This document shows, piece after piece, positions 15,970-25,011 of a DNA stretch of 64,000 nt. The position numbers were made by a program, and so were the translations under genes. Source of the stretch: Methylobacterium sp. J-048 (lineage in GTDB: Bacteria > Pseudomonadota > Alphaproteobacteria > Rhizobiales > Beijerinckiaceae). The stretch lies in the NCBI RefSeq assembly GCF_022829515.1, contig NZ_JAKSYL010000223.1, forward strand, positions 1-64,000, written 5' to 3'. The notes beneath the pieces are model-generated. The model saw only the letters and a list, made by a program, of their open reading frames with translations, was not told the DNA's origin and ran no database searches. Position 1 is the stretch's first letter; every line of letters starts with the position of its first letter.

Positions 15970-17700
15970 TTACTGCGTCAGCCGCAGCGCGCCGATGCTC
16001 GCCTGAATCTGCTGGAACGCCTTGATCAGGTCGTCCGAGGTGTTCGCGAGGAAGAACTGGCTCGCCGAGGAGGCGCAGTTCTTGAGGAGCGTCTGGCCCG
16101 CGGCGTCGATCGGATCGGAGGGGACACTGAAGCCGATCGTGTAGATCGCGATGTTGACCGCCTTCGCGTTATTGCACGCGGTCGCGGTCAGTGCATCGAG
16201 CGCATTGCGGGCGCTGGTCCCGTCAGACACGTTCTGATTACCGCTGGGCATCCGCCCGTTTGCATTGGTGGCGTTAGCATTCTGAAAATAACCGTCGGCA
16301 AAGTAGAGTGATCCGGTGGGCGCATTCGGATTGGCCGACCAGCTATTCGTGCCGTCGGTCATCAGGATGATGATCTTGTTGATGGTCGTCGTATTCGAGG
16401 CGCTCGATGTCGACGCGTAGGCCGCGGGTGGGCTGCTACTGGCTGGGGTTGCGCCGCTTGCAAAAACGCTCTTCGGCGAGAGCGTCCGCCAGCCCCACAT
16501 GAAGCCCTCGTGGATATTGGTCGACCCCAGGGGCGCCATGCTGCCGATCAGGCTCTTGAGGGCGCTCGTGTCGCTCGTCAGGGTCAGAAGTGGCTTCGTC
16601 GTGCAGCCGAAATTCGGCCCGTTCGGGATCCCGAGATAGCTGTTGGATGTGGCGTTGCGCGGACTGACGTATTTGCAGGCCCGACCGAGAGAGGCGCTGT
16701 ATGACAAAGTCTTGATCGGGCACGTGCCGCTTGAGCTGCTGGTGTCGTCGTCGATGTAGCTGTTGTAGGACCTATAGGTGCCGGTGGTATCGCTGAAATC
16801 CCTGTAGCTGCTGCTGGCATCCCCAGGCTCGTCGGGCGAGAACAGCGGGACGTAGTAGGAATCCTTGTTCGCGGCCGTGGGCGCGCCGTCCTGGACGTTG
16901 AGCGGGTAGGGGAGTGCTTCCAGGCAGCCGGCCCAGCCCCAGCCGGAATAGACGCCCTGAAGCTTCGTGAAGATGTCGAACCGGCTCGCGAAGCCGGACC
17001 CGCTGGCGGAGAGCACGTTGGTCCAGTGATAGCTGGATTGCGCGTTCAGATCGATCCAGCTGGCATAGCGGTAAGCCACTGGATCGACCGCCACGGCGCC
17101 GGCGAACGGCACGATCGAGATCCGGGTCGCGCTCGAGAAGGCCGCGTTGGTGTAGACGTAGTTGACGAAGTTCGTCGCTGCGGTCTGCACGGCCTGGAGC
17201 TTGGACTGGCCGCCGCTCGACTCCGCCATCGATCCGGTATTGTCGAGGACGAGCGCGATCTCGAAGGTCTTGGGCAGCGGCGTTGCGCATTGCGCGGCCG
17301 AGCCTGGGTTGATGCGGGTCGTCCCGGTGAATTTGCCGAAGAACACCGTCGAGAGCTTGTGGGCGGTCAGGGTGATCTGGCGCGGGCTGCTGGTGATGAT
17401 CAGCGGGTCGACCACGAGGTTGGCCACCCCCATGGCGCCGGTCATCGCCGTCTGGGCAAGCAGGTTGAGGTCCGCGTTCGTGGTCGTGAGCGGTGTCTGG
17501 CACAGAAGCAGCGCCGTGGCATCGGTCGCGGCCTGCAGCTTGGTCTCCAGCCGGGTCGCGAAGCCGTAATCGATGGCCGCGCCGGTGAACATCAGCATCG
17601 GCACGCTCAGGAAGGCGAACAGGACCGCGACGTTACCGCCCCGTTCCCGTGCGAAGCCGAACCGCCCCGGCGGGCGGGCGCGGTCAGGGTGTCGAGCCAT
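15970..17700 (-). CDS. TadG-like protein with von Willebrand A domain
   Basis: A 576-residue envelope protein. An N-terminal TadE/TadG-type anchor (ARERGGNVAVLFAFLSVPML) is followed by a large extracytoplasmic region containing a VWA domain: the MIDAS motif DNTGSM is in IALVLDNTGSMAES, and IILMTDGTNSW is a second metal-site strand. Several Cys residues may form disulfides. Such proteins belong to Tad/Flp pilus loci and are exposed at the cell surface. It is the last of three same-strand TadE/G-like genes; its start overlaps the previous gene's end by 17 bases. Confidence 0.88.
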   Translation of the reverse strand: MARHPDRARPPGRFGFARERGGNVAVLFAFLSVPMLMFTGAAIDYGFATRLETKLQAATDATALLLCQTPLTTTNADLNLLAQTAMTGAMGVANLVVDPLIITSSPRQITLTAHKLSTVFFGKFTGTTRINPGSAAQCATPLPKTFEIALVLDNTGSMAESSGGQSKLQAVQTAATNFVNYVYTNAAFSSATRISIVPFAGAVAVDPVAYRYASWIDLNAQSSYHWTNVLSASGSGFASRFDIFTKLQGVYSGWGWAGCLEALPYPLNVQDGAPTAANKDSYYVPLFSPDEPGDASSSYRDFSDTTGTYRSYNSYIDDDTSSSSGTCPIKTLSYSASLGRACKYVSPRNATSNSYLGIPNGPNFGCTTKPLLTLTSDTSALKSLIGSMAPLGSTNIHEGFMWGWRTLSPKSVFASGATPASSSPPAAYASTSSASNTTTINKIIILMTDGTNSWSANPNAPTGSLYFADGYFQNANATNANGRMPSGNQNVSDGTSARNALDALTATACNNAKAVNIAIYTIGFSVPSDPIDAAGQTLLKNCASSASQFFLANTSDDLIKAFQQIQASIGALRLTQ

Positions 17701-18331
17701 CGCACGCCTTCGCGCTGGTGCCGGGCACGACGACCTCGGTGTAGGTGTTCGACCCGTAGGTGGTGCCGCCGCGGGTCGGCCACGGGACGGATGCGGTGAA
17801 GGTGATCTGGTTGCCGACGCCCTTGACCAGCTTGACCAGGGCGGAGCCGATCATCGGTGTGTAGCTGATGCTGACCTCGGCCAGCACGTAGCGCATGCCC
17901 GTGGTCTGGTAGCCCGGGGGGACGATCAGGTCGATGGCGGTGCCGGTGGTCCGGGCCGTGGTGTTGCCGTTGGCGATGCTGGAGCAGACTCGTGGGAACA
18001 GGTTCAGATTCTTGAGATCGACGCCCAGCGCGCTGACGACGATCTTCACGTTCGTCGTGTCGAACGGGCGCATCACCTTGGCGGCGGAGGCGACGATGTC
18101 GCTCATCAGCGCCGTGCCGATCGGGTTCTGCGTGTCGCCCTGCGCGGTCAGGTCGGCCACGGTGCGGGCGAGCAGCGTCAGCTTGCGCCACTCGTCGATG
18201 GCGTGGGCGATCTCGGTCATGCCGGCCCAGATCGACAGCAGCACCGGCAGGATCACGGCGAATTCCACGATCGCGCTGGCGCGCCGATCCCGGCGCAGCC
18301 GGGCGGCCTTGAGGGCGAAGTGTCTCAGCAC
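17684..18331 (-). CDS. TadE/TadG-like pilus-associated protein
   Basis: About 215 residues. The N-terminal RRASAIVEFAVILPVLLSIW is the TadE signature: a short basic lead, a conserved Glu, and one transmembrane helix. The rest is periplasmic with a Cys pair. No ATG precedes the helix, so the GTG at 18331, inside GTGCTGA that overlaps the upstream stop, is the likely start and indicates translational coupling. TadE/TadF are processed by prepilin peptidase and assist Tad pilus assembly, but no TadA/B/C or secretin gene is present here. Confidence 0.8.
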   Translation of the reverse strand: MLRHFALKAARLRRDRRASAIVEFAVILPVLLSIWAGMTEIAHAIDEWRKLTLLARTVADLTAQGDTQNPIGTALMSDIVASAAKVMRPFDTTNVKIVVSALGVDLKNLNLFPRVCSSIANGNTTARTTGTAIDLIVPPGYQTTGMRYVLAEVSISYTPMIGSALVKLVKGVGNQITFTASVPWPTRGGTTYGSNTYTEVVVPGTSAKACDGSTP

Positions 18332-18957
18332 GGGCTCGACCCGGTGATCTGGTAGGGCTCGGTCCGGAACACCGCCGTCGCGGTGAGCAGGCTGGACCCG
18401 GCCCCGGAACCGGTGGTGAACTTCTTGGTACCGAGCCCCATCAGGTTGAACAGGGTCGGGAACTGCACCGCCGCGGTCACGACCACGATGGTGCCCGGCT
18501 TGGCGCAGGCGTAGTTCGAACCGAAGCTGGTGTTCCACGTGCCCGTGGCGGCATTGACCGGCGTTGCCGCACTGGCGCCGGCGAGCGTGCTGGTGGTGGC
18601 GACGTCGATCTTGACGTTCTGGCAGTTGAACACGGTCGGTATGGTACCGGCACCGGTGCCGCACATCGTGGTCTTCAGCGACGCGAGCAGGGTCGCCGCG
18701 TCGGTCTGCCCGGCATTGGCGAGCTGGAACTGCCCGGTGAAGATGGTCCGGACCGCGTTCTGCAGGGCGCGGTCGAAATTCTGGGTCGCCCAGATCTGGA
18801 ACGCGATCTGGAAGACCGCGCCGACGAGCGCCAGGAACGGCAGCGCCACCAGGGCGAATTCCACCGCGGCCGCGCCGCCGGCTTCCCGCCTGAATCGAGC
18901 GACGAGGCAACCTGAGGTAGGTTTCGTTCGTGGTAATATTTGTACTCGGCGAGTCAT
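18325..18957 (-). CDS. TadE-like pilus-associated protein
   Basis: A 210-residue protein, first of the three TadE/G-like genes. The segment GGAAAVEFALVALPFLALVG carries the TadE signature with the invariant Glu five residues into the hydrophobic helix. A short basic N-terminus and a beta-rich periplasmic domain follow. The start at 18957 is the only ATG close to the helix. The 3' end overlaps the next gene by 7 bases. About 216 bases without a gene separate it from the divergent lipoprotein gene. Confidence 0.82.
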   Translation of the reverse strand: MTRRVQILPRTKPTSGCLVARFRREAGGAAAVEFALVALPFLALVGAVFQIAFQIWATQNFDRALQNAVRTIFTGQFQLANAGQTDAATLLASLKTTMCGTGAGTIPTVFNCQNVKIDVATTSTLAGASAATPVNAATGTWNTSFGSNYACAKPGTIVVVTAAVQFPTLFNLMGLGTKKFTTGSGAGSSLLTATAVFRTEPYQITGSSPC

Positions 18958-19173
18958 GGACTCAAATTTTCGCCTGAAAACCAGCACGCATCCTGATGTG
19001 GTACTAATCGTTTGCGAAAAGCTTAAATCCGGCAAGCACAGTGCCGCCGACCCCGATGTTCTACTGAAAGTTGTATTAAGCGAAGGGATACGCTGCCCGT
19101 TCGGCAGAGGATCGCCATTGACGCCAGCCGGCCCGGCGCCACTTCGTCGGCGGCAGCCCGGCCGGAGAACCGT

Positions 19174-19590
19174 ATGCGAATCCCAAGGAAGGCCGCGCTC
19201 GTCCCGGGGCTGATCGCGGCGCTGGCGCTCGCCGGCTGCGAGGCGCCAAAGCCCGGGCCCGCCGGGCCGCCGGGTCCGAAGGGCGAGCAGGGGCCACCGG
19301 GACCGCAGGGGCCGCCGGGCCTGAACGGCGCCACCGGCGAGCGCGGTCCCGCCGGGGATCGTGGCCCCGCCGGTGCGGCCGGACCTCCGGGGCCGGCGAT
19401 GAACACGCTGGTGCGGCTCGACGTGGCCTGTCACCGCGACGAGGACCTGATCGGCGCCTATTGCCAGGGCATGGCCGTGGTGCCGTCCGTGACCGTCACC
19501 GACGGCGTGGCCACGGTCGGATGCCTCGACATGACCGCCAAGGCCGCCAAGGATGCGAAGCCGGTCGCCGTCTGCATGAGGAAGCCGTGA
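19174..19590 (+). CDS. Collagen-like lipoprotein
   Basis: A 138-residue predicted lipoprotein: basic start, hydrophobic helix and lipobox LAGC with Cys22 as lipid anchor. Residues 28-75 (19255-19398) are 16 uninterrupted Gly-x-y triplets, many Gly-Pro-Pro or Gly-Pro-x, as in bacterial collagen-like proteins. A C-terminal domain of about 63 residues with four Cys follows ([14 protein letters not shown] and the CLDMTAK/CMRKP region) and could be the trimerising head. The run is long enough for a short triple helix. Its stop overlaps the next start (GTGA), so the two are coupled. No binding partner can be named. Confidence 0.82.
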   Translation: MRIPRKAALVPGLIAALALAGCEAPKPGPAGPPGPKGEQGPPGPQGPPGLNGATGERGPAGDRGPAGAAGPPGPAMNTLVRLDVACHRDEDLIGAYCQGMAVVPSVTVTDGVATVGCLDMTAKAAKDAKPVAVCMRKP

Positions 19591-20057
19591 GACCTCTCGC
19601 CCTCGCCCTGCTCGCCGCCTCGGTCGCGTCCGGGGTGCACGCACAGCCGTTTCTGCCCACTGAGCGGGCCGCGATCGACCTCGTGCGCACGCGGCACACC
19701 GACAGCCTCGCCACGGTGGACGGGACACTCGCCTATGCCGAGCGCGCCACCGGCGGCGCCTTCACGCGCGGCGGCTACCGGGTCCTCCGCCGCCCCGGCG
19801 AGCCCTTCGCCCGGGTGCAGGTCTGCTACCGGCTGGGGATCGACCCGCCGACCTGCGGCCTCGATTACCTCGTCACCGTCAACCCGCCCCATGTCGAGCC
19901 GGCCGAGCGCTACGACGGCCTGGCCCGGGACCTCGAACACGGCCCCCGGGCGTTCCTGCGGGCGCTCGCTCGCGAGGCCGAACTCCAGCGGCAGCCGCAG
20001 ATCCTGCGGCGGATCCAGGCCGCGCTGGAGCCCTACAACCCCTACGATTGGCGCTGA
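19587..20057 (+). CDS. Secreted protein of unknown function
   Basis: A 156-residue protein with a signal peptide (residues 1-19, [18 protein letters not shown] before QPF). The mature part is rich in Arg and Glu with two Cys in [15 protein letters not shown]. Translation starts at the GTG of GTGA that overlaps the stop of the collagen-like lipoprotein, so both are made together. I recognise no family. A shared envelope role with its neighbour is inferred only from the coupling. Confidence 0.68.
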   Translation: MRPLALALLAASVASGVHAQPFLPTERAAIDLVRTRHTDSLATVDGTLAYAERATGGAFTRGGYRVLRRPGEPFARVQVCYRLGIDPPTCGLDYLVTVNPPHVEPAERYDGLARDLEHGPRAFLRALAREAELQRQPQILRRIQAALEPYNPYDWR

Positions 20058-20060
20058 CGC

Positions 20061-21332
20061 TTACAGCAGCCGCGGCCAGCCCAGCAGGCGCTCGGGCGCG
20101 AAGGCCGCCACCGGCACCGCCGGTTTCCGCCCGGTGGCGAGGTCGGCCACGATCTCCCCGGTGATCGGCCCGGTCGACAGGCCGATATGGCCGTGCCCGA
20201 ACGCGAACAGCAGACCCGTGTGCCGGGGCGCCGGGCCGATCACCGGCATCCCGTCGGGGGTGGACGGCCGCGAGCCGAGCCAGGGCTCGTTGTCGAGAGG
20301 ACCGCCCAGCCGCAGGGTCTCGGCGGCCTCGCGGGAGGCCGCCTCGATCTGGGTGTGGTCCGGGGCTGCGTGCCTGGCGTTGAGCTCGACCCCGGAGAGC
20401 ACCCGGACCCGATGCTCGCCCATCGGCGACAGGATCGAGCCGGCGCCGGTATCGAGCACCGGCCGGGTGAGGGGCGGACTGTCGGGGTGCAGGGCGTAGT
20501 GGCGGTGATAGCCGCGCTCGGCCGCCACCGCGAAGCGGTAGCCGAGGGTTCGAGCGATTCCCCCGGAGGCGGCGCCCGCCGCCAGCACGACCTGCTGGGC
20601 CCGTACCGCGCCAGCCTCGGTGACGACGCGCCATCCTTCGGCCTCGGGCGACAGCCGTTCGACGCTCCCGCGCACCCGTCTTCCGCCGAGACCGGCGAAC
20701 AAAGCCTCGCAGGCCTCGATCAGGCGCCCGGGCTCGCGCACCGAGCCGGTCTCGGTGAGCAGCATCGCCCGCGCGTAGGGGCGCACCAGCGCCGGCTCCA
20801 GGTCGCGGATGCCCACCGTATCGAGGATGTCGAACGCCACCCCGTGCCCCGAAAGGATCTCCCGCTCCAGGGCGGCGGCCTCGAAGGCGGCGTCGGTGCG
20901 GTAGGCCTTGAGCCAGCCGGTCCGCTGCAGCCGCTCGCTGGTGCCGGCCCGGGCGGCGAGGCGTTCATGGGCCGGGTAGGCGGCGCTGGTCAGGGGCAGC
21001 AGGGCGGCGGCGGCCCGCCGCCAGCGCGACGCCCGCGCGCTCGCCAGGAAATGCGCCGTGTAGGGGATGATCCGCGGTAGATGCGTGTAGCGCAGGCGCA
21101 GGCCCCGGTCGGCGTTGCGCAGATAGGCCGGCAGCTTGCCCCACAGGGCCGGGCTCGACATCGGCAGGATCGAGCCGCGGCTGACGACGCCGGCATTGCC
21201 GTAGGAGGTCCGGGCCCGGGCCTCGCCGGGGTCGCACAGGACCACGTCGAGGCCGCGGTCCTTGAGCGCGATGGCGCAGGCCAGCCCGACCATCCCGCCG
21301 CCGACCACCACGATATCGGCCGTCCCGTCCAT
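20061..21332 (-). CDS. FAD-dependent oxidoreductase, D-amino-acid dehydrogenase-like
   Basis: A 423-residue DAO-family flavoprotein. The N-terminal dinucleotide-binding motif [21 protein letters not shown] is at residues 7-27. The C-terminal [20 protein letters not shown] and [14 protein letters not shown] segments are the FAD-closing motifs of DadA-like enzymes. It would oxidise an amine substrate such as a D-amino acid, passing electrons to the respiratory chain. The start at 21332 is chosen because the motif begins there; the frame runs on 471 codons upstream as an antisense shadow of gltX. It is divergent from gltX. Confidence 0.88.
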   Translation of the reverse strand: MDGTADIVVVGGGMVGLACAIALKDRGLDVVLCDPGEARARTSYGNAGVVSRGSILPMSSPALWGKLPAYLRNADRGLRLRYTHLPRIIPYTAHFLASARASRWRRAAAALLPLTSAAYPAHERLAARAGTSERLQRTGWLKAYRTDAAFEAAALEREILSGHGVAFDILDTVGIRDLEPALVRPYARAMLLTETGSVREPGRLIEACEALFAGLGGRRVRGSVERLSPEAEGWRVVTEAGAVRAQQVVLAAGAASGGIARTLGYRFAVAAERGYHRHYALHPDSPPLTRPVLDTGAGSILSPMGEHRVRVLSGVELNARHAAPDHTQIEAASREAAETLRLGGPLDNEPWLGSRPSTPDGMPVIGPAPRHTGLLFAFGHGHIGLSTGPITGEIVADLATGRKPAVPVAAFAPERLLGWPRLL

Positions 21333-21482
21333 CCCGCTTACCCCGACCCGCGCCAAGCGTGGCGTTCTGACGGGTTTTGCCGGCGCTGGGTAGCGGGCTG
21401 GACGCCGGGGCGGGGGCGGCTCGCGCCACCCATGCGCGAAGGGACGCGCAAAACCCGGCGCAGATCGGCTACAGAGCGGATC

Positions 21483-22823
21483 ATGACGCTCGTCCGCTTC
21501 GCTCCCTCGCCCACCGGCTACCTGCATATCGGCAACGCCCGCCCGGCTTTGCTCAACGCCCTGTTCGCGCGCAAGGCGGGCGGCCGGTTCCTGCTGCGCC
21601 TCGACGACACCGATGCGGAGCGCTCGACGCAAGTCTTCGCCGAGGCGATCCGGGAGGATCTGGCCTGGCTCGGAATCGAGCCCGACCTGTTCGTCCGCCA
21701 GAGCGACCGCAAGGCCCAGCACGACACGGCCGCCGACCACCTGCGCGCGGCGGGGCGACTGTATCCCTGCTACGAGACCCAGGAGGAGTTGGAGCGGCGG
21801 CGCAAGCGCCAGCTCGGCCGCGGCCAGCCACCGATCTACGACCGGGCGGCGCTGCAGCTCACCGCGGAGGAGAAGGCGGCTTTCGAAGCAGAGGGCCGCC
21901 GGCCGCATTGGCGCTTCCTGCTGGAGGCGCGCACGGTGACCTGGGACGACCTCGTGCGCGGACCGGCGCATGTCGATTGCGCGTCGCTGTCCGACCCGGT
22001 GCTGATCCGCGCCGACGGCAGCTACCTCTATACGCTGCCCTCGGTGGTGGACGATGCCGATCTCGGCATCACCCACGTGATCCGCGGCGAGGACCACGTC
22101 ACCAACACCGGCGTGCAGGTGCAGATCTTCGAGGCCCTGGGCGCCACTGTCCCGGTCTTCGGCCACCACAACCTGCTCACCACGGCGGACGGGGAGGGGC
22201 TGTCGAAGCGGCTCGGCCACCTGTCGCTGCGCGGGCTGCGCGAGGCCGGCTACGAGCCCGCGGCCGTGCGCTCGCTGGCCGTGCTCACCGGTTCGGCCGA
22301 ATCGGTGCGGGCGGTGCCCGACCTCGACACCCTGGCGAGCCTGGTCGATCTCGGCGAGATCTCCCGGGCGCCGGCCCGGTTCGACCCCGCGGAGCTCGAC
22401 GGCCTCAACGCACGGCTCGTCCACGCCATGCCGTACGCGGAGGTCGCCCCGCGTCTGGCCGATCTCGGCATCCCGCCCGAGACCGCGGAGGCGTTTTGGC
22501 GGGCGGTGCAGCCCAATGTCGGCCGGGTCTCGGAGGTGCGGGACTGGTGGCAGGTGGTGGCCGGCCCGATCGATCCGGTGCTCACCGAGGAGGCCGTGAT
22601 TGCGGCCGCCCGCGAGACCCTGCCGCCGGAGCCGTTCGGCCCCGAAACCTGGAAGGCTTGGACCACCGAGATCCGCAGCCGCACCGGCGCCAAGGGCAGG
22701 GGCCTGTTCATGCCGCTGCGCCTCGCGCTCACCGGCCTGGAACACGGGCCGGACCTCGCCGGGCTGCTGCCGCTGATCGGCCGCGACCGGGCGGAACGTC
22801 GCCTTGCGGGCGACGCGGCGTAG
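21483..22823 (+). CDS. gltX: Glutamate--tRNA ligase (short GltX form)
   Basis: A 446-residue class I aminoacyl-tRNA synthetase. The HIGH-type motif is HIGN (residues 15-18) in [18 protein letters not shown], and the KMSKS-type loop reads GLSKR. The anticodon-binding domain follows. Most alphaproteobacteria carry two GltX proteins because glutaminyl-tRNA is made by GatCAB amidation; this one resembles the shorter type. Whether it charges tRNA-Glu, tRNA-Gln or both cannot be told from sequence alone. The start at 21483 directly precedes the first catalytic motif. Confidence 0.95.
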   Translation: MTLVRFAPSPTGYLHIGNARPALLNALFARKAGGRFLLRLDDTDAERSTQVFAEAIREDLAWLGIEPDLFVRQSDRKAQHDTAADHLRAAGRLYPCYETQEELERRRKRQLGRGQPPIYDRAALQLTAEEKAAFEAEGRRPHWRFLLEARTVTWDDLVRGPAHVDCASLSDPVLIRADGSYLYTLPSVVDDADLGITHVIRGEDHVTNTGVQVQIFEALGATVPVFGHHNLLTTADGEGLSKRLGHLSLRGLREAGYEPAAVRSLAVLTGSAESVRAVPDLDTLASLVDLGEISRAPARFDPAELDGLNARLVHAMPYAEVAPRLADLGIPPETAEAFWRAVQPNVGRVSEVRDWWQVVAGPIDPVLTEEAVIAAARETLPPEPFGPETWKAWTTEIRSRTGAKGRGLFMPLRLALTGLEHGPDLAGLLPLIGRDRAERRLAGDAA

Positions 22824-22826
22824 CGC

Positions 22827-24212
22827 CTACTCCGCCTCCGCTTCTTCCAGCTGCGTCGCCAGCAGCTTGTCGACCCGGCGGCCGTCGAGATCGACCACCT
22901 CGAAGCGCCAGCCGGCGATGTCGCAGGTCTCGCCGGTCTCCGGCAGGCGCTGGAACGCCGCGATGACCAGGCCTGCCGCCGTGGCGTAGTCGCGCGACGG
23001 CGGCAGGCGCAGGCCGAGCTGATCGGCCAACTCGTCGGCGGGCATCGAGCCGGCGATCAGCCAGGAGCCGTCCGGTCGGCGCACCGCGTCCGGCTCGAGG
23101 CTCTCGGAATGGAACGCACCCGCGATGGCGTCGAGGATGTCGGCCGGGGTCACGAGCCCGTCGAAATGGCCGTACTCGTCGTGCACCAGTGCCATCGGCA
23201 CGGGACCCTTGCGCAGCGCGTCCAGGGCATCGAGGGCGTCGAGGGTATCGGGCAGCACGGGCGCCCGGCGGACATGCGCTCGCAGGTCCAGGGGCTCGCC
23301 GCGCGAGAGCGGGCCGATCAGGTCGCGCACTTGCACGACGCCGATCATCGCGTCCGGGCCGCCCTCGGCCACCGGCAGCCGGGCATGGGGGCTCGCCAGC
23401 AGACGTTCCCGGATGGTCTCGGAATCGTCCGAGAGATCGAGCCACACGACCTCGGTCCGCGGGGTCATGACGCCGCGCACCAGCCGGTCGCCGAGCCGCA
23501 GCACGCCCGAGATCATCGCGCGCTCGCCGCCCTCGATGATTCCGGCGGTCTCGGCCTCGGCCACGAGGCTACGGATTTCCTCCTCAGTGACCGCGCTGGC
23601 GCTCTCGGTCTCCTGGCCGATCAGCCGGAACACCGCCCGGGTCGAGGCGTCGAGCAGCCACACCGCCGGCAGGGCCGCCCGGGCGACGAGCCGCATGCCG
23701 GGCGCCACCGCGCAGGCGATCCCCTCCGGGTTGCGCAGGGCCAAGTGCTTCGGGACCAGCTCGCCGATGATCACCGACAGGTAGGTGATCGCCCCGATCA
23801 CCAGGGTGTAGCCCAGCGTGTCGGCCCAGCCCTTCGGCAGACCGAGATCGATCAGCGTGAGCGCCAGGCGGTCGCCGAGCGCCGCGCCCGAGACCACGCC
23901 CGACAGGATGCCGATCAGGGTGATGCCGATCTGGACCGTCGATAGGAACCGCCCCGGCTCCTCGGCGAGCGCCAGGGCCGCCTTCGCGCCCGGCCGCCGC
24001 GCGTCGGCATAGGCGCGCAGGCGGCTCTTGCGCGACGAGACCACCGCCAGCTCCGAGAGAGCGAAGACGCCGTTCAGCGCGATCAGCAGGACGACGGTAA
24101 CGAGCTCAAGCAGGCGGACTTGCAGAGCCGCGATCCCGCAGGGCGGGCCGGGCTTCCTCTGATGAAGCGGGATCTTGAGATGGGGGCGGGGGCCGGACCG
24201 TTCAACGGCCAA
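22827..24212 (-). CDS. CNNM/HlyC-CorC family membrane protein
   Basis: A 461-residue protein: an N-terminal DUF21 (CNNM) domain of four membrane helices beginning LLELVTVVLLIALNGVFALS, a pair of CBS domains (VRGVMTPRTEVVWLDL; LVHDEYGHFDGLVTPADILD) and a CorC_HlyC domain at the end. These proteins are often called hemolysin-like but are more probably magnesium or cobalt efflux or sensing proteins. The start is 15 bases after the stop of the methyltransferase on the same strand; no closer ATG precedes the first helix, so it was kept although residues 1-30 have no similarity. Confidence 0.88.
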   Translation of the reverse strand: MAVERSGPRPHLKIPLHQRKPGPPCGIAALQVRLLELVTVVLLIALNGVFALSELAVVSSRKSRLRAYADARRPGAKAALALAEEPGRFLSTVQIGITLIGILSGVVSGAALGDRLALTLIDLGLPKGWADTLGYTLVIGAITYLSVIIGELVPKHLALRNPEGIACAVAPGMRLVARAALPAVWLLDASTRAVFRLIGQETESASAVTEEEIRSLVAEAETAGIIEGGERAMISGVLRLGDRLVRGVMTPRTEVVWLDLSDDSETIRERLLASPHARLPVAEGGPDAMIGVVQVRDLIGPLSRGEPLDLRAHVRRAPVLPDTLDALDALDALRKGPVPMALVHDEYGHFDGLVTPADILDAIAGAFHSESLEPDAVRRPDGSWLIAGSMPADELADQLGLRLPPSRDYATAAGLVIAAFQRLPETGETCDIAGWRFEVVDLDGRRVDKLLATQLEEAEAE

Positions 24213-24227
24213 GCCTCTGCCGGTGTT

Positions 24228-24995
24228 TCAGTGCGGACGCGCCTCGATCAGCACCGAATCGAGCAGGAAGCTTCCGTCGGCCTCGATCGAAAAATGCCTG
24301 GTCACCTCGACCGCCGCCGCGGTCTGGAGGGCGCGAATCGCCGCGACGTGGATCTCCGGCGTGCGCATCCGGGCGATCCAGCTGGAAAACTCCATGCGCG
24401 GCCGGCTCGCGAGCGCTTGGCCGGGGGCGAAGCCCGCCGCCGCCAGCATCGTGCGCCATTCCGAGACCCGGTAGTCGCGCACATGCGAGGGATCGCGCAG
24501 CAATTCCACCGCCTGGAGATGGGTGTCGAGTAACGGCTCCTCCGGGGCGACGGCGTCGCAGACGACCATCAGCCCCTCCGGCTTCAGAACGCGCCGCGCC
24601 TCCGCCAGGGCAGCGGGAACGTCGCGCCAATGGTGGGCGCTGTAGCGGGTCAGCACCGCGTCGAAGGCGGCATCCGGGAAGGGCAGGGCCTCGGCGGCGC
24701 CCTGCCGGGTCTCGACCCGGTCGAGGCCGCGCCGCCCGGCCTCGGCGGTGACCGCCGCCAGCATCTCGCCCGAGAGGTCGTAGGCCGTGACCGCGGCGCC
24801 CGCTGCGGCCGCCGCGAAGGCGACGTGGCCGCCGCCGCAGCCGAGATCGAGCACCCGCGCGCCCGGCATGGTGCGAATGAGCGCGCCGATCCGGTCGAGA
24901 TCGGCGCCCGCGGCGTGGACCGCGCTCGTCACGTAGGCCGAGGCCTGGGCGCCGAACTGGTCGACGACGTGACCGGCATGGGTGCGCACGCTCAT
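24228..24995 (-). CDS. Class I SAM-dependent methyltransferase
   Basis: A 255-residue enzyme with the Methyltransf_11/25 fold. Motif I is VLDLGCGGGHVAF, motif II AVTAYDLSGEML, and the YSAHHWRDVPAALAEARRVL block is motif III-like; the protein resembles UbiE-type or small-molecule methyltransferases. The substrate cannot be read. It follows the MFS exporter gene by 16 bases and precedes the CNNM gene by 15, so TetR, exporter, methyltransferase and CNNM protein could be one transcript. Confidence 0.85.
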   Translation of the reverse strand: MSVRTHAGHVVDQFGAQASAYVTSAVHAAGADLDRIGALIRTMPGARVLDLGCGGGHVAFAAAAAGAAVTAYDLSGEMLAAVTAEAGRRGLDRVETRQGAAEALPFPDAAFDAVLTRYSAHHWRDVPAALAEARRVLKPEGLMVVCDAVAPEEPLLDTHLQAVELLRDPSHVRDYRVSEWRTMLAAAGFAPGQALASRPRMEFSSWIARMRTPEIHVAAIRALQTAAAVEVTRHFSIEADGSFLLDSVLIEARPH

Positions 24996-25011
24996 TGTTT
25001 CCCTCCCGAGA

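Noticed and set aside
19023-19406. Minus-strand Gly/Pro repeat ORF
   Set aside because: It is the antisense frame of the collagen-like Gly-x-y tract, which keeps a Pro-rich composition in all frames.
21333-22745. Upstream extension of the FAD oxidoreductase frame
   Set aside because: It lies antisense to gltX; the flavin-binding motif begins right after ATG 21332.
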